Part shown: in pieces, positions 10,592 through 22,700 of the stretch
How the letters are laid out: the number at the start of each line of letters is the position of its first letter
How positions within the stretch are numbered: position 1 is the first letter of the stretch
From: Punica granatum
Lineage: Eukaryota; Streptophyta; Magnoliopsida; Myrtales; Lythraceae
NCBI RefSeq assembly: GCF_007655135.1
Contig: NW_022204091.1
Location: 1 to 64,000 of the forward strand
DNA: 64,000 nt
Reading direction: 5' to 3'
Program-made: the position numbers and the translations under genes
Notes under the pieces: model-generated
Database searches by the model: none
What the model saw: only the letters and a program-made list of their open reading frames with translations
Told to the model about the DNA's origin: nothing

Positions 10592-12101
10592 GTCCCATGG
10601 CCCGAATGGGGTTCCACGAGGTTTCCCCGTCTTGTTTCGAATCATTTCTCGCATGCTTAAACGACAAACATTATAAATGACACGATTAAACGAAAGTCGG
10701 TATTGTCATGATTTGAATAACGCATTCGAACATGGAAACATGCACAAACAAGTTATTTAAGGAATCGATAAAACAATACCGACTTCATGCACGTGAGAAA
10801 ATACGATGAAACTAGAGAATCGAACTTGGATCGGGTCAAGAAGATCATTCCTTGCCCGAAAGGAGCAAGAGAGCATTCAGTCACCTCGCTTGGAGGGAAA
10901 CCCGTGAGCTCTTTGCCTTTCCCGAGTCGGGATGTTCTTCTCGACTACGATCCAAGTGTTTCCCGACATGCTAGCATATAAATCAAGGATAAATATGCAT
11001 GATATAACATGGAAAATGCATAAAGATTAAAACTTGAAAATAAAACATACATAAACCCCTTATAACTCCATAAACGCAACGAGAATGTAAAAGTCATAGC
11101 TCCTCTAAGTCGGGAATGGTCATACCTAGTCCCGAGATGCGGGATGGGACCTTCAAGAGTCGGGTTGGACCGTTGATGGGTTGGGTTTGGGCTGTTTTCC
11201 GTTGAACAGACCCGAATGGCACCAAACAGATCCGGCTGGAATGCTGGACAGACCCGACTGGCACAAGTCGGGTCGGACGTCGCCACGGAGGCTCCCGATG
11301 GAATTTTGAGGCAAGGTCGGCGGCCTTGGGTAGCCAAGGGACCCCTCTAGGTGACCCTGGTGGTCGTTTGTTCCCAGAGTTGTCGGGTCGACCCGTACAG
11401 TCCTGCAAAAATCACCCAAAACAGAGCACGTCTGGAATTTCGGACCCGACTGGCACAAGTCGGGTCGGACGTCACCACGGAGGCTCCCGATGGAATTTTT
11501 GAGCAAGGCAAACGGCTCCCGACTACTAACTCACCTCCGGAGGTGGCTGTGGTGGTAGTTTTCCGAAAAGAGTCCTGGATCAACCCGATCTACAAGAAAA
11601 CCGCACAAACAGTCAGAAATTTCGACCCGACTGGGCAGTCGGGCTATTTCTTCTTCCTGGGGTTAAACCGACGGGTTTTTCTTGGATTGCTTGACTCCTT
11701 GACACCCTAGGATTGTGTGGGGAGGTTTTTGATGGGTTTTGGTAGCTCAAACCGACTTGGAAAGGCTTGAAACCCGGTTTGACATTTTTTACCCGAGAAG
11801 GACCAAATCTGTCCAGATTTTGTTCAAGGCTGGTTCTATGGCTTAGAGGCTTCAAACTTAAAATCTAAGTTCAGAAATGGATAGAGGGGCTCGAAACAAT
11901 GTGGGATATGAAGTTTGGTAAAGTTTGGATTCAAGCCGGGATGGATTCCGACTTAAGACTTTGCCCGGTTTTGCTTGGTTTTGCTTGCTGGAAATGGCTG
12001 AAGCTTGCTGCGGTTTGCTATGGAGTTTGAGAGCTTTTGGAGAGTGAGAAATGCTAGAGAGAGAGTGCTTGAAGGTGTATCCTTAAGTTAATGACTTAGA
12101 A

Positions 12102-12113
12102 AGTATATATAGG
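12102..12113 (-). promoter_or_regulatory. Probable TATA box of the LARD 3' LTR
   Basis: On the minus strand the sequence reads CCTATATATACT, about 1.62 kb into the LTR. It is followed by a CT-rich stretch with CTCTCTCTCTAGC. This would make U3 about 1.65 kb and leave about 3.6 kb for R plus U5. The other LTR has it at 23415-23426. Confidence 0.6.
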
Positions 12114-13731
12114 CTATGCTTAAGTGCAATTAAGTGGAGAAAAGTGCAATTAAGGGGCATGGATTAGGAGATCCGAATTTGTTTAATGAAGGAAGAAGAT
12201 ATTCTTGCAAGTGGCATTGATGGAGAAGAGATAAAACATTAATGAGCATTGATGGGGAGTTGGAGTGCAAGAATGAAACACTTAGATATTTTAGGGGATA
12301 AGTGTGCAAGTTGTCTTCTTATCTTCATGGAGATGAAGAAGACAAAGGAGAGGACACCTAGGGCAAGGATGGGGCGGCTAGGCCTGATCCGTGGGTCCCA
12401 CGGCCTAAGAGAAGAATCCGGGAGAAAGCTCGGGTCTCGATTGGTCGCGTATTCGAAATTTGTGGTTCGAATTGAACGTTGGATTGTCGATATGCGCGAG
12501 AAAACGGGTTTAATGAGCCTGAGATTGGCATTTTTCATGGAGAAATGCCCCAGAAGCATATGAGGCTCGGAAGTCGATTTTGCTCATTGCAGATGACCAG
12601 AGCGAAGTTGTCCGCTTCTGACAGCATATCTTGTGTCTGCATCTCACGTTGGTCATTTTGACATAAATTGTCAGACAACGTGAACAATTATCCCTTAAGC
12701 CGGTAATGCTAACGTGGGGCCGGAGACGTCCTAGGAGGCCGAAACTGGATTTCTCAGGATGATTTCTGAGTTGCTTGGGCACTCCGGAGATTACTGTAAT
12801 CTCTGTTTGTCGAGATCAAACCTCCAAGGACTTGAAAAGTGTATCTGAGACCTCTAAAGCACTGCTCGGGAGGTCTAGATGAGTCGTGTGATTTATTCCG
12901 ACGATTCCACATTGAGCCTTGAGAAGGCTAGCATTGTGTAACGTAAGCATTTGGCGTCAAGTTTCCCCAAAGAGGACCTCCGGATATGGATTTCCACTGA
13001 AAATGGTCATTTCCGCTCCTTGGAGGTTACCCGGGAAACTAAAAAGGTTTTGCTGTCTATTTTGCCCAATTGTGAATGTCCGCTAGAGTTTTCAGGGCAA
13101 TGCGGCATGAACTTCGTTTGCCGTAATTCCATCAGACCAGTCTCCGGTTATGCTCTTCCGAAGAGGGGTATGCCCGTTTTGTCGTTCGGAAGTCATTCAG
13201 GGTGTCTGTATGGCTTCCAAAAGATAATCTGAAGCACTGCTCGTGTTCTGTATGATTGTGGGGCATGGCCGCATTTGATATTTGGAATTAACTTTACTCC
13301 GAGAAACCGACATTTTTGGACTTCCACTAAAAAGTTGTCTGTATACAGAAAGTTATTCTGTATAGAGCAGATGATTTGCAAAACCCCTTTGGGGACACTT
13401 TTCACCTGTTTGGCATTGGAGTGGATTTTTGAAGTCTAATATTGGCTATCTTCCGACGGTCGAGCGAACTATCGGAAAATAGGCTTGTTCGTGTGAACTC
13501 TGGAAATGCCGGTTTCGGACATTGTTGAGCTCTCTAGTCTCTCTGTTGCTTCTTGATGACCCCTAGAGTCCTTCTGTCATATGCATGTGTCATTTGCCTG
13601 ATTTCGCCAACTTGAGAATGAATAGTGATTTCTTGCTCTGCCGAGCCGTTTTCTGTAATCTGCTCAAGTCGTGGCTTGGATCATTGCTAATAATGTAATT
13701 TGAATTGATGAGCCAAAATGGGGTGCTGACA

Positions 13732-13745
13732 GCTTGCCCCTCTTT
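13732..13745 (-). other. Polypurine tract of the LARD-like element
   Basis: On the minus strand AAAGAGGGGCAAGC directly precedes the LTR start TGTCAG. The plus-strand element at 46881-46896 has the near-identical ccaaaaaggggcaagc in the same place. This is the expected plus-strand primer position. Confidence 0.7.
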
Positions 13746-14159
13746 GACTGCTTGCTCGAGTAGAGGATGCGGCCAAAGACTTCAGAAGCACCCCAGTTTG
13801 ATAGCAATGATCGATATGGAACTTCCGATAACAGTCTTCTCCCTCCTACTTTGGATATGTGGGGATATTATACCTGATGCAGAAATGTAAAAGTCAAGAT
13901 TACCTTGAAGGGACAGACCCCTAAACAGAAGTAGTCGCATGGGATGCAATGCAGAATGAAAATGCTTGCAGAAAGTAAATGCAAACGCTGGGGAGTTGCA
14001 TGAGGAGTGGAAGGAACCATTTTGATTCCTCCATTATTGAGCTTTTCTGTACTGCAATCAATGTTGTAGCAGAATGCTTCGTTGCTTGCCAACAGATTGT
14101 AATGCCACTGAGTGCATGGAGTATTTGTATCATTTGAGACCGAGACTCAGTCTTGTGGA
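13746..14159 (-). other. LARD internal DNA between polypurine tract and 59-bp array
   Basis: Nothing coding is recognised. It is A/T-richer than the LTR and lacks repeats visible by eye. Confidence 0.5.
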
Positions 14160-15427
14160 AACCTAAAGATGGGACTCGACCCTATGAGAGATCTATCGAT
14201 GGGACTCGGCCCTACAAAAGATCAAAGGAAGGGACTCGGCCCTGGGGGGGATCTAACGACGGGACTCGGCCCTACGGAAGATCAAAGGAAGGGACTCGGC
14301 CCTGGGGGGGATCTAACGACGGGACTCGGCCCTACGGAAGATCAAAGGAAGGGACTCGGCCTTGGGGAGGATCTAACGACGGGACTCGGCCCTACGGAAG
14401 ATCAAAGGAAGGGACTCGGCCTTGGGGAGGATCTAACGACGGGACTCGGCCCTACGGAAGATCAAAGGAAGGGACTCGGCCCTGGGGGGATCTAGGAAGG
14501 GACTCGGCCCTACGGAAGATCAATGGAAGGGACTCGGCCCTGTGGGGATCTAACGAAGGGACTCGGCCCTACGGAAGATCAAAGGAAGGGACTCGGCCCT
14601 GTGGGGATCTAACGAAGGGACTCGGCCCTACGGAAGATCAAAGGAAGGGACTCGGCCCTGTGGAATCTAACGAAGGGACTCGGCCCTACCGAAGATCAAA
14701 GGAAGGGACTCAGCCCTGTGGGGATCTAATGACGGGACTCGGCCCTACGGAAGATCAAAGGAAGGGACTCGGCCCTGTGGGGGATCTAACGAAGGGACTC
14801 GGCCCTACGGAAGATCAAAGGAAGGGACTCGGCCCTGTGGGGATCTAACGAAGGGACTCGGCCCTACGGAAGACCAAAGGAAGGGACTCGGCCCTGTGGG
14901 GATCTAACGAAGGGACTCGGCCCTACGGAAGATCAAAGGAAGGGACTCGGCCCTGTGGGGATCTAACGAAGGGACTCGGCCCTACGGAAGATCAAAGGAA
15001 GGGACTCGGCCCTGTGGAATCTAACGAAGGGACTCGGCCCTACCGAAGATCAAAGGAAGGGACTCGGCCCTGTGGGGATCTAACGACGGGACTCGGCCCT
15101 ACGGAAGATCAAAGGAAGGGACTCGGCCCTGTGGGGATCTAACGACGGGACTCGGCCCTACGGAAGATCAAAGGAAGGAACTCGGCCCTAGGGAATCTAA
15201 CGAAGGGACTCGGCCCTACGGAAGATCAAAGGAAGGGACTCGGCCCTGTGGGGATCTAACGAAGGGACTCGGCCTTACGGAAGATCAATGGAAGGGACTC
15301 GGCCCTGTGGGGATCTAACGACGGGACTCGGCCCTACGGAAGATCAAAGGAAGGGACTCGGCCCTGGGGGGATCTAACGACGGGACTCGGCCCTACGGAA
15401 GATCAAAGGAAGGGACTCGGCCCTGTG
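14160..15427. repeat. About 59-bp dimeric tandem array (about 21 dimers) in the LARD internal region
   Basis: Each dimer joins two half-units of about 30 bp: gggactcggccctacggaag + atcaaaggaa, and gggactcggccctgtgggg + atctaacgaa. Early copies carry ctggggggg or cttggggagg instead of ctgtgggg. The array lies on the 3' side of the element, between the region with 3' UTR stem-loops and the polypurine tract. That is the same place as the 33-bp arrays of the autonomous elements. Long plus-strand frames across it are repeat artefacts. Confidence 0.95.
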
Positions 15428-16500
15428 ACTGTCGTTGTGAAGCGATGGTGCTGTAGGTGTGTGGGGCGGATGTTGCCCCGAGAGTGCTGATTCGTTGGAG
15501 ACCGATGTTGCTGCTGGGGCGGTTGCGCCTTGCTGATAGCTAGCTTTGCTGTTGAGCAACTGTGCTTTTGCTGGCGATGCCCCTGCCGTGCAATGAGGGA
15601 TTTTACTTTGCGGGATGCCATGTGCTGAGGGACTCGAGCTCTGGGGTGGAGCGCCTACGTATCCCGAGTGGTCGGGAATCAGAGTCTGCCGTGGTTCTTG
15701 CTGTTTGCAGTACCTGTGATCCTGACATCACTCGTAAATCACGTGAGAAATACTAATAAGTGATAGGTACAGGTGATCACCAAAAAGAACATCATTGTGA
15801 TGCATAGATCTTCAGTTTCGGGTCGCCTGAGCAACCCGTGAAGAATTTTGCTTTAACAGTGCAGATGGGTCTCGTTCTCGGAGGCCTAGATGCGAGGCCT
15901 CCATGGGCTCCCGTTAGCTATGTATTGGGCGTATCGAGACATCCCCGACAATGCCCTAGCAGCTCTATCGGTTGTTCGACGCACCCGTCGACTTTGAACC
16001 TTTCTCAATAAGGTACCGTAGGGCGGCTGCATTTGGAACTCGTTTGGGGATTTCTATTCAGATTTGGTCAGACTCGGTCTGACCATTTCCAAAGCGTTAT
16101 GACTAGACTCTCGGAGATGAATGTCTGGGATTTTGGCTCTGTGATAGCCTGTTGAAGGGTGGCTGTGACCCATTCGGAGTTATGCAAAGACAAAGTGAAA
16201 AGAGAAAGCTTGGGAAGCACGTTGCCCCAGGCTAAAAGGATACATGGGTTCACGCCTACAACGAGATGTACCCCCATTTTCCTTCGTCCTTCTGTTGTAT
16301 AGGTTGTACTGAACTGCTTGAACGGCGTATTCAGTTACCCACTATGCTGGAGGAAGGTTCCCTCTTGGACGGTTGAATGGTATTGGAGAGCCGATCAGGG
16401 ATCATGTTGGAATAGATAAACTGGCCACTTCCCTTGGGGATCCCTTGTCCGCACAATGTGCGAGAGACTAGGGGGCAATTTTTATCTATCTCTCGTTTTG
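15428..16500 (-). other. LARD internal non-coding DNA
   Basis: No protein signature in any frame. I see no repeats or terminal structures in it apart from its position between the 59-bp array and the stem-loop series. Confidence 0.5.
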
Positions 16501-16510
16501 CTCTCCTTTT

Positions 16511-16658
16511 GCTACGGTCACCCACTTCGGGGCCGCACCTCTCAACTTAAAGGGGAAGAGCTCTCCTTTTGCCACGACCGCCCCAAAGGGTTTCCGGTCG
16601 TGCCTCTCTTTTACCCTAGCTTTTGCCTAGGCCGCCCCAAAAGGGGTTTTCGACCTAG
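16511..16658 (-). other. Stem-loop series in the LARD internal region, homologous to host 3' UTR
   Basis: CACGACCG (16573-16580) pairs with CGGTCGTG (16595-16602) over 8 bp. CTAGG (16627-16631) pairs with CCTAG (16654-16658), enclosing CCCC (16635-16638) and GGGG (16643-16646). An upstream weaker stem combines CGG/CCG and CCC/GGG around 16514-16534. Lead-in motifs ctctccttttgc(t/c)ac and cttttgcctaggc match the host 3' UTR. Stems differ in sequence from the host but still pair. Confidence 0.65.
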
Positions 16659-18180
16659 CGGGCTCCATTCTTTTATCTCTCGAGTTTGCAAGGGCGAAGA
16701 TTTTGAAGGATTCAACCTTCGAGTGCATTGTTTTCTGTCTCTGTCGAGGAGTGGTGTTTGCTGCTTCCCCTTTTTTTTGTCGGGGTTTATTGACTGCTTT
16801 TGAATTGGCGGTGCCGGTGCTTTTGGTGAACGTTGACGTTGCCTTGTTTTGTTCATTGGCGGGTTTTTCCCGCGTCTTTTCTCTCTCTCTTCATTGGCGG
16901 GTTTTTCCCGCTTCTTTTCACTCTGTTTTTTTTTCTTGCAGCTGGGGTTTGTTTTGTGCCCCGTGTCTTTGTTTGAAACTCCTCGACTTTGCATCGCCGA
17001 GGCCGCTTTCGTGTGCTTCGCCTCGTGGAGACTCGTTGCATGTTGCTAGCCCTATTTTTTGAGGACCGGCTTTTTTTGGAAGTTTGACTCTCGTGCACTC
17101 GAAAGCTGAACTTCGTGTCATTTGCCCTTGCAAGCATAACATGTGAATTTCCCCAGTTGTCTAGGAAAAGAAAATGTCAAATTGCCCCATGTAGAATAGG
17201 AAACCGAGGTTGCCCCGGTGTGAATGTTGATCGGGGATGCCCTGGTCTTCATTTTATGGAAGTGGCCTGTGGCAGGCGCCTTGCGCGATGTCTCCGATCA
17301 TCTCTTGCTGTTCTTCACAGTGCGTACCTCTTGGAGGGTGCACGTTGTTGAAGCCAATGGATGTTCGAGGAAGACTGCTGTATCGATGCTGAGTGATTCA
17401 CTCAATTGTCCTTGTCTTTGGCTTCATAGGGGGTACCTCATCGTCGAACACCTCCCTTGTCAAAGTATAAGGAAAGGGTCCGAAACAAGTTCTCGAGGAA
17501 GCGTGAACTCGCGCATCGCTCTTCGCCTGTGGTCAATGTGCCCCTGTGAAGGATGACAAAGAAAACAATGCATTATGCGATTATGCGGGGGGATATGTGG
17601 TAAGAAATATGGGGTGGACCCATGGGAAAATCCTTTTTGTCCCACACGCGACCCATGGGGTGTCGTGTGTGGATGACATTTGTTTCCGGGAATCTAGTCA
17701 TCACCACTCTGGAGTGGTTAGACCATGACTGAGGTCACATAAGCATGTTTTCCCTAATTGCGAGTAGGCATGCGCAGCCGTCCTAGAGAAGGCTCGAGGA
17801 GCCGGGTCCCATGAGGACAGGTGAGTCGAACAGGTCCAACAGATCTAATAGGGCGTCTTCGAGACTGTCCTAATGCTCCATTGAAGGATTTGTTCATGTC
17901 GGAAGCCCATTTATGTGAATGCATTTGAATGAAAGCAACAGAGAGTTTAAAGGAAACTGCGCGTGTTGCCCCAGTGTTTAGTCGACGACCACAACGGAGG
18001 TGGATGAGATCCATTCTTTGATCGGAGGCATGACCGTGCTGGTCTGCGATCGAGAGTTGGGTCATGCTCTGTTTGTGGAGCTGTCACTTTCGGTCTTTGC
18101 AGTGGAAGGATTAGACTTGCTCCTCGAAGTATCGCTTGGATGAATTTGAATCCAAGTCGATTTTGGATTTCAGATGAGCT
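16659..18180 (-). other. LARD internal non-coding DNA with low-complexity CT-rich part
   Basis: Bases 16670-17060 are CT-rich with a short direct repeat (cattggcgggtttttcccgc, twice near 16853-16912). No coding domain is recognised. The remainder to 18180 shows nothing I can name. Confidence 0.5.
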
Positions 18181-18340
18181 TGAAAGCAGTAAATGCGAGG
18201 TGTCAAAACCTGAAAGCAGTAAATGCGGGGCCGGAGCCCAAAAGCAGTAAATGCGGGGCTGGGGCCCGATGCAAGGCCGAAGCCCGATGCGGGGCTGGAG
18301 CCCGATGCGGGGCCGAAGCCCAATGCAGTAAATGCAGGGT
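18181..18340. repeat. Degenerate short tandem repeat related to the 33-bp family
   Basis: Units gaaagcagtaaatgcggggc plus cggagccc occur three times, then shorten to about 18-bp units of the type cgatgcggggctggagcc. The words aaagcagtaaat and ggccgaagccc are shared with the 33-bp array at 1-6183, so this looks like a relic or seed of the same repeat inside the non-coding element. Confidence 0.75.
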
Positions 18341-19722
18341 TGATAGGAAAGTGCAAGAGATGCAAAAGCAAAGGTCAATGCTGAGAAACAGCGCAGGGCG
18401 CTGCAAAGCAGTGACTCTGATTTGCTTGTGAGCTTCGTGGAGAGAGGGTAAGAACTCAGTGTTGACATTCCAAGGAGCTGGATGAGAGACGTTTGTTGTC
18501 TCAATTGTGGTCGCTCAGTATTCAGGCTGTCTTCTTGTTGAGAATTTCCTGCAATGGGAAAAGAAAACAATGAAGGAGCATGAACTGTTCAGGATTTCAA
18601 TGCAAGAGTGTAGGGAAGCGAACTGGCCTGGTAGGTGTCGTGCGAGCACACCGAGAGACATGCATTGATTCTTTGAGCGTGCGTGCATGAGTTAGTGTGA
18701 ACATGCTTGGACATGTATGAGGCACGCTTAATCGTTGGTAGATGCGTGGGGTCATGTGGAGAGATGTGCGTCCAATCACGCGTTGACACTCTCTGTTAGG
18801 AAGAAGTTAGTGTTAGTTAACTTCGCCTGGGAAGGTTGATCGGCCCTCGGGCCACAGCTCGTCTTGCTGTAGAGGAAGAGTGAAGGCCGCGAGTGGCCTG
18901 CCCGCGAAAGTGGGCACGACTCGCCTATCGTGCGGGGTGGGTGGCCGGGCTGGACGGCCTCTGGTCATAACACGTCTCGCCATGGAGAGGTGAAGACCGC
19001 AAGTGGTTTACCCGCGAAGGTTAGCACAACTCACATGTCGTACGGGACATGGTAGTTGCTGTGCAAACATCGGATGCAAGCAATGTATGAGTTTTCAAAA
19101 GCTAATGTCGTTGCATTGATTTGATTCAAGTTCCCAGATTTACGAAGATGGTTCATTTGAAAAAGGGAACTTAAGCAATAAACCAATGCAATGTCCTAGT
19201 TTGTTTGAAAACATGCATGCAGTGCAGAAAGAATAAATTATAATTGTATCTGTTACAATGTACATCGCTCATTGTAGAAAAACAACAAAAGGCCCGCCTA
19301 AAAGAAAACTAGGAGCCGACTCAAAGACTCGACTTTGGGTCGGTTGACGGCATGAAGGTTTATTTTGGTCCAGCATGACGGTCCCTGTTTATGCATGGTT
19401 TAGGTACTACCGGGGATAGCAACTAACTAGGGATGGGGGCTCCCGACTCAAGGGTATCAATTCCTTGAAATCGGGCGGGATTCTTTTCAAGGCCTAAGCG
19501 ACAGTCGAACCGCGCGCCGGACCCCTACTTCGAACCCCTGTCTAACCTAGCTTCCTAGATTGCCGCTCGTGGGATTTCAAGCGTGGTACCTAAATCCACT
19601 AGAATGATGCAATGCAAGTACAGAAAAGTAAATATGCGTAAAATAGATAAGCGAAAAATTGCGGGAAGCGGTAAATGAACATGCAAGCAAGCAAACGAAT
19701 CGAGCCTGAACCCACTAAGTAT
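18341..19722 (-). other. LARD 5' leader region
   Basis: The part nearest the PBS (about 19200-19722) is collinear with the leader of the host element at 33420-33979. Shared segments include gactcgactttggg(g)tcggttg, tggtccagcatg(a/g)cggtccctg, gggatgggggctcccga, and ctaacctagcttccta. No gag start is present. The rest (18341-19200) shows nothing recognisable. Confidence 0.7.
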
Positions 19723-19741
19723 GTCCCCAGCGGAGTCGCCA
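19723..19741 (-). other. Primer-binding site of the LARD-like element
   Basis: On the minus strand TGGCGACTCCGCTGGGGAC follows the LTR end by three bases. Its complement ends in CGCCA, as a tRNA 3' end should. An Arg tRNA primer is reported for Ogre elements and fits, but I have not checked the tRNA sequence. Confidence 0.75.
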
Positions 19742-19744
19742 AGC

Positions 19745-22700
19745 TGTACGGACCCGAATGTGGACTCTCGTCGGGGCCCGCATTGCGCGCTTTTGGATCG
19801 CGCGGCTTGGGAGTGTCCACCTTCCCGTGGGGACGCGTGACGGACACGCGTGAGAGAAGGAGTCGCCACTTATCATTTTACGACCCGAAGGTCGAGGGCG
19901 GATAAGTTACCCGGGTCTAGGGGTATGGAACACCTAGTTGTTGTTAAGGCATTGGTCTGTGCTGAACCGGAAAGTCCGTATTCGGGGGTTCATGTTACGT
20001 GTGGGCCTATATCCCGCACGCCCTTTCGGTACTCTGGTTTGCTAGGCTTGCATGTTTTATTATTTACCGCGTGGATTAAGTTGCGCTCGGCTTGCACGTT
20101 TTGACACCGTAAACTCGATGAATTAAACGATGTCGGTTGAGAAGCCGAGAGAGAAGTAAATCTGTGTGTCAGGGAATTGGTTCACAATCTTGCGTTACAA
20201 TTCATCGAACCATGGAGGTTGAATCCCTGCGTGAACCAAAACTGCGAGATCTTGGATTTACTTGTGTCTGGGCAAGCATTAGACCGATTCGATTAATTCG
20301 ACTCTCGGACCGTTCGCTCACCGATTGGAATTCTTACAGAATAAATGTACAAAATAAAATCCTTACAATGCTCTCGAAAACAATAAATACAAATTACAAA
20401 AGGGTCGAATTCCAGTCGTTTCGCATTCGGTTATTATTCCACTCTAACTCACCGTGAGTTTAGGGAAAAGACCGAAGAACTGAAATTCAATGGACACTCT
20501 CACTGAATAGGGCGTTGGACCCTGTGAGTGTTGATTAGGGTGTTGAACCCTGTGCTCGATGATTAGGGCGTTGAACCCTAATATTATTCGGCCTAGGGAT
20601 CAGGCTCGATCCGCATGGCAAACAGGTGCGGAAAGATAACACGCAACATGTTAATAATAGACAAGGTGTTTGTTATTATCGAGTGTACGTGTTTTAACAA
20701 GTTGTTAATCCGGGGTATTTTGGCATGCAAATCCTACCCTAGACAAACAAGCACGTGCCAACGTTTTAGCATTCGGCTTTGTTTTGAGAACTTGACAAAG
20801 AGAGTCAAATCTCGTGTGTGTGGATTGCTTTTACAGTTGTTCTGTATTGTGATACTGAATTTCCACTGAATTAGCCAAACTCATGTTTTGACTCTAAATT
20901 TGGAATTTAGAATTCCTCCTAACCATTATCTAGTGTTTGGTTAGGTCGAGTGAAAGGTTAATCAGCATTTTGCATGTTTTCTGACAGAGATAACTGTTCT
21001 AGTTACCCGAGTCTATGTTAGGATGACAGAAACTCATCAGTTAGATAAGAAAGGCTATGCAGATGAACCTACACCTGAACAGGTAGCCCATTCTTATCCC
21101 CGTACTATAGTGTTTCTGTCATGCTAACCCTAAGGGTGTCGCTGAATTGTGAAAAGATGATTTTGCCCTTTATTTGAAAATTGTTTTCAGAAAAGGGGAA
21201 ACATCGTAGTGCGAGCCACCTCGGCCTGTAGCCGGTTTCGACGAATTCCCTGGATCGTCCAGGGTTGTGCAAGAACCCCGAAAACGCCAAAGAACCGGTC
21301 GATCTGCCCGGAAGTGATCTAGAAAGATCTTCTGTATCCTGACCTGAGCTACCTGGAATCAGGTAAAAACTCAAGTTGAGACACAGAAGCCCTTCTCAGA
21401 CGTCCATGCTACATCGGACCGCGCGTTTCGGGTTTTGAAATTGATAAGTTTGAAAAGGGCACCAACGTCATTTGACAACTCATCGACGCGAGTTATCAGT
21501 TAATGGCCAATTCGTGTAAACCTTATCAGTGTGAAGTGGGTTTAATCATGTGAGCGTCCCGATTAACCTGTTTGTGGGATTAATGCTTAAGGGTTGTGCC
21601 GAATGCATTAATTGTGAAAACGATTCGCGACTCGAAGACCAAGACGATTCCATAAGGATCGAGGATAATTTGGTCCAATGACCGAAACTACCCTCGTAAC
21701 CGAATGGACCCGAATGAGTCATCGATACCCGAATCCAGGCATGCTTTGTTTTGAAAAGACATTTTCATGCGATATTGTGACGATAATGTAAATTGCAAAT
21801 TACACGAAAGCCGAGAACGGACTCAAAACGGGAAGAGGAAGCCTCATGCAACCCGTACGAGTCTAAGAGGCTCTCGGTTACTTCTCCTTGGAGATAGCCG
21901 AGAGGTCCCATGGCCCGAATGGGGTTCCACGAGGTTTCCCCGTCTTGTTTCGAATCATTTCTCGCATGCTTAAACGACAAACATTATAAATGACACGATT
22001 AAACGAAAGTCGGTATTGTCATGATTTGAATAACGCATTCGAACATGGAAACATGCACAAACAAGTTATTTAAGGAATCGATAAAACAATACCGACTTCA
22101 TGCACGTGAGAAAATACGATGAAACTAGAGAATCGAACTTGGATCGGGTCAAGAAGATCGTTCCTTGCCCGAAAGGAGCAAGAGAGCATTCAGTCACCTC
22201 GCTTGGAGGGAAACCCGTGAGCTCTTTGCCTTTCCCGAGTCGGGATGTTCTTCTCGACTACGATCCAAGTGTTTCCCGACATGCTAGCATATAAATCAAG
22301 GATAAATATGCATGATATAACATGGAAAATGCATAAAGATTAAAACTTGAAAATAAAACATACATAAACCCCTTATAACTCCATAAACGCAACGAGAATG
22401 TAAAAGTCCTAGCTCCTCTAAGTCGGGAATGGTCATACCTAGTCCCGAGATGCGGGATGGGACCTTCAAGAGTCGGGTTGGACCGTTGATGGGTTGGGTT
22501 TGGGCTGTTTTCCGTTGAACAGACCCGAATGGCACCAAACAGATCCGGCTGGAATGCTGGACAGACCCGACTGGCACAAGTCGGGTCGGACGTCGCCACG
22601 GAGGCTCCCGATGGAATTTTGAGGCAAGGTCGGCGGCCTTGGGTAGCCAAGGGACCCCTCTAGGTGACCGTGGTGGTCGTTTGTTCCCAGAGTTGTCGGG

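Larger units (their letters stand above)
8434..13731 (-). repeat. 3' LTR of the LARD-like element (5298 bp)
   Basis: It is bounded by TGTACGG (plus strand) at 8434 and GCTGACA at 13731, and is nearly identical to 19745-25044. The short open frames inside it, for example around 8538-8792, 10452-10667 and 12239-12563, recur at the same place in the other LTR and in diverged LTRs. They show no protein family signature, so I do not call genes here. Confidence 0.95.

Noticed and set aside
10452..10667. Conserved small protein (about 71 aa) present in several LTRs
   Set aside because: The frame recurs because the LTR DNA is similar. It overlaps the stem-loop, an equally long frame exists on the other strand, and it is absent from the host and C LTR families.
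12239..12563. Overlapping ~105-codon frames on both strands in the LARD LTRs
   Set aside because: They occur identically in both LTRs, upstream of the TATA-like box in element sense, with no domain features.
14160..15427. Repeat protein encoded by the 59-bp array
   Set aside because: The open frames arise from repeat periodicity, shift frame between units and have no start context or family signature.
16703..17062. Phe/Ser/Leu-rich frame of 119 codons in the LARD interior
   Set aside because: It comes from CT-rich low-complexity DNA, and similar frames exist on both strands.
19723..19741. tRNA gene fragment
   Set aside because: Only the 19-nt primer complement is present, in PBS position next to an LTR end.
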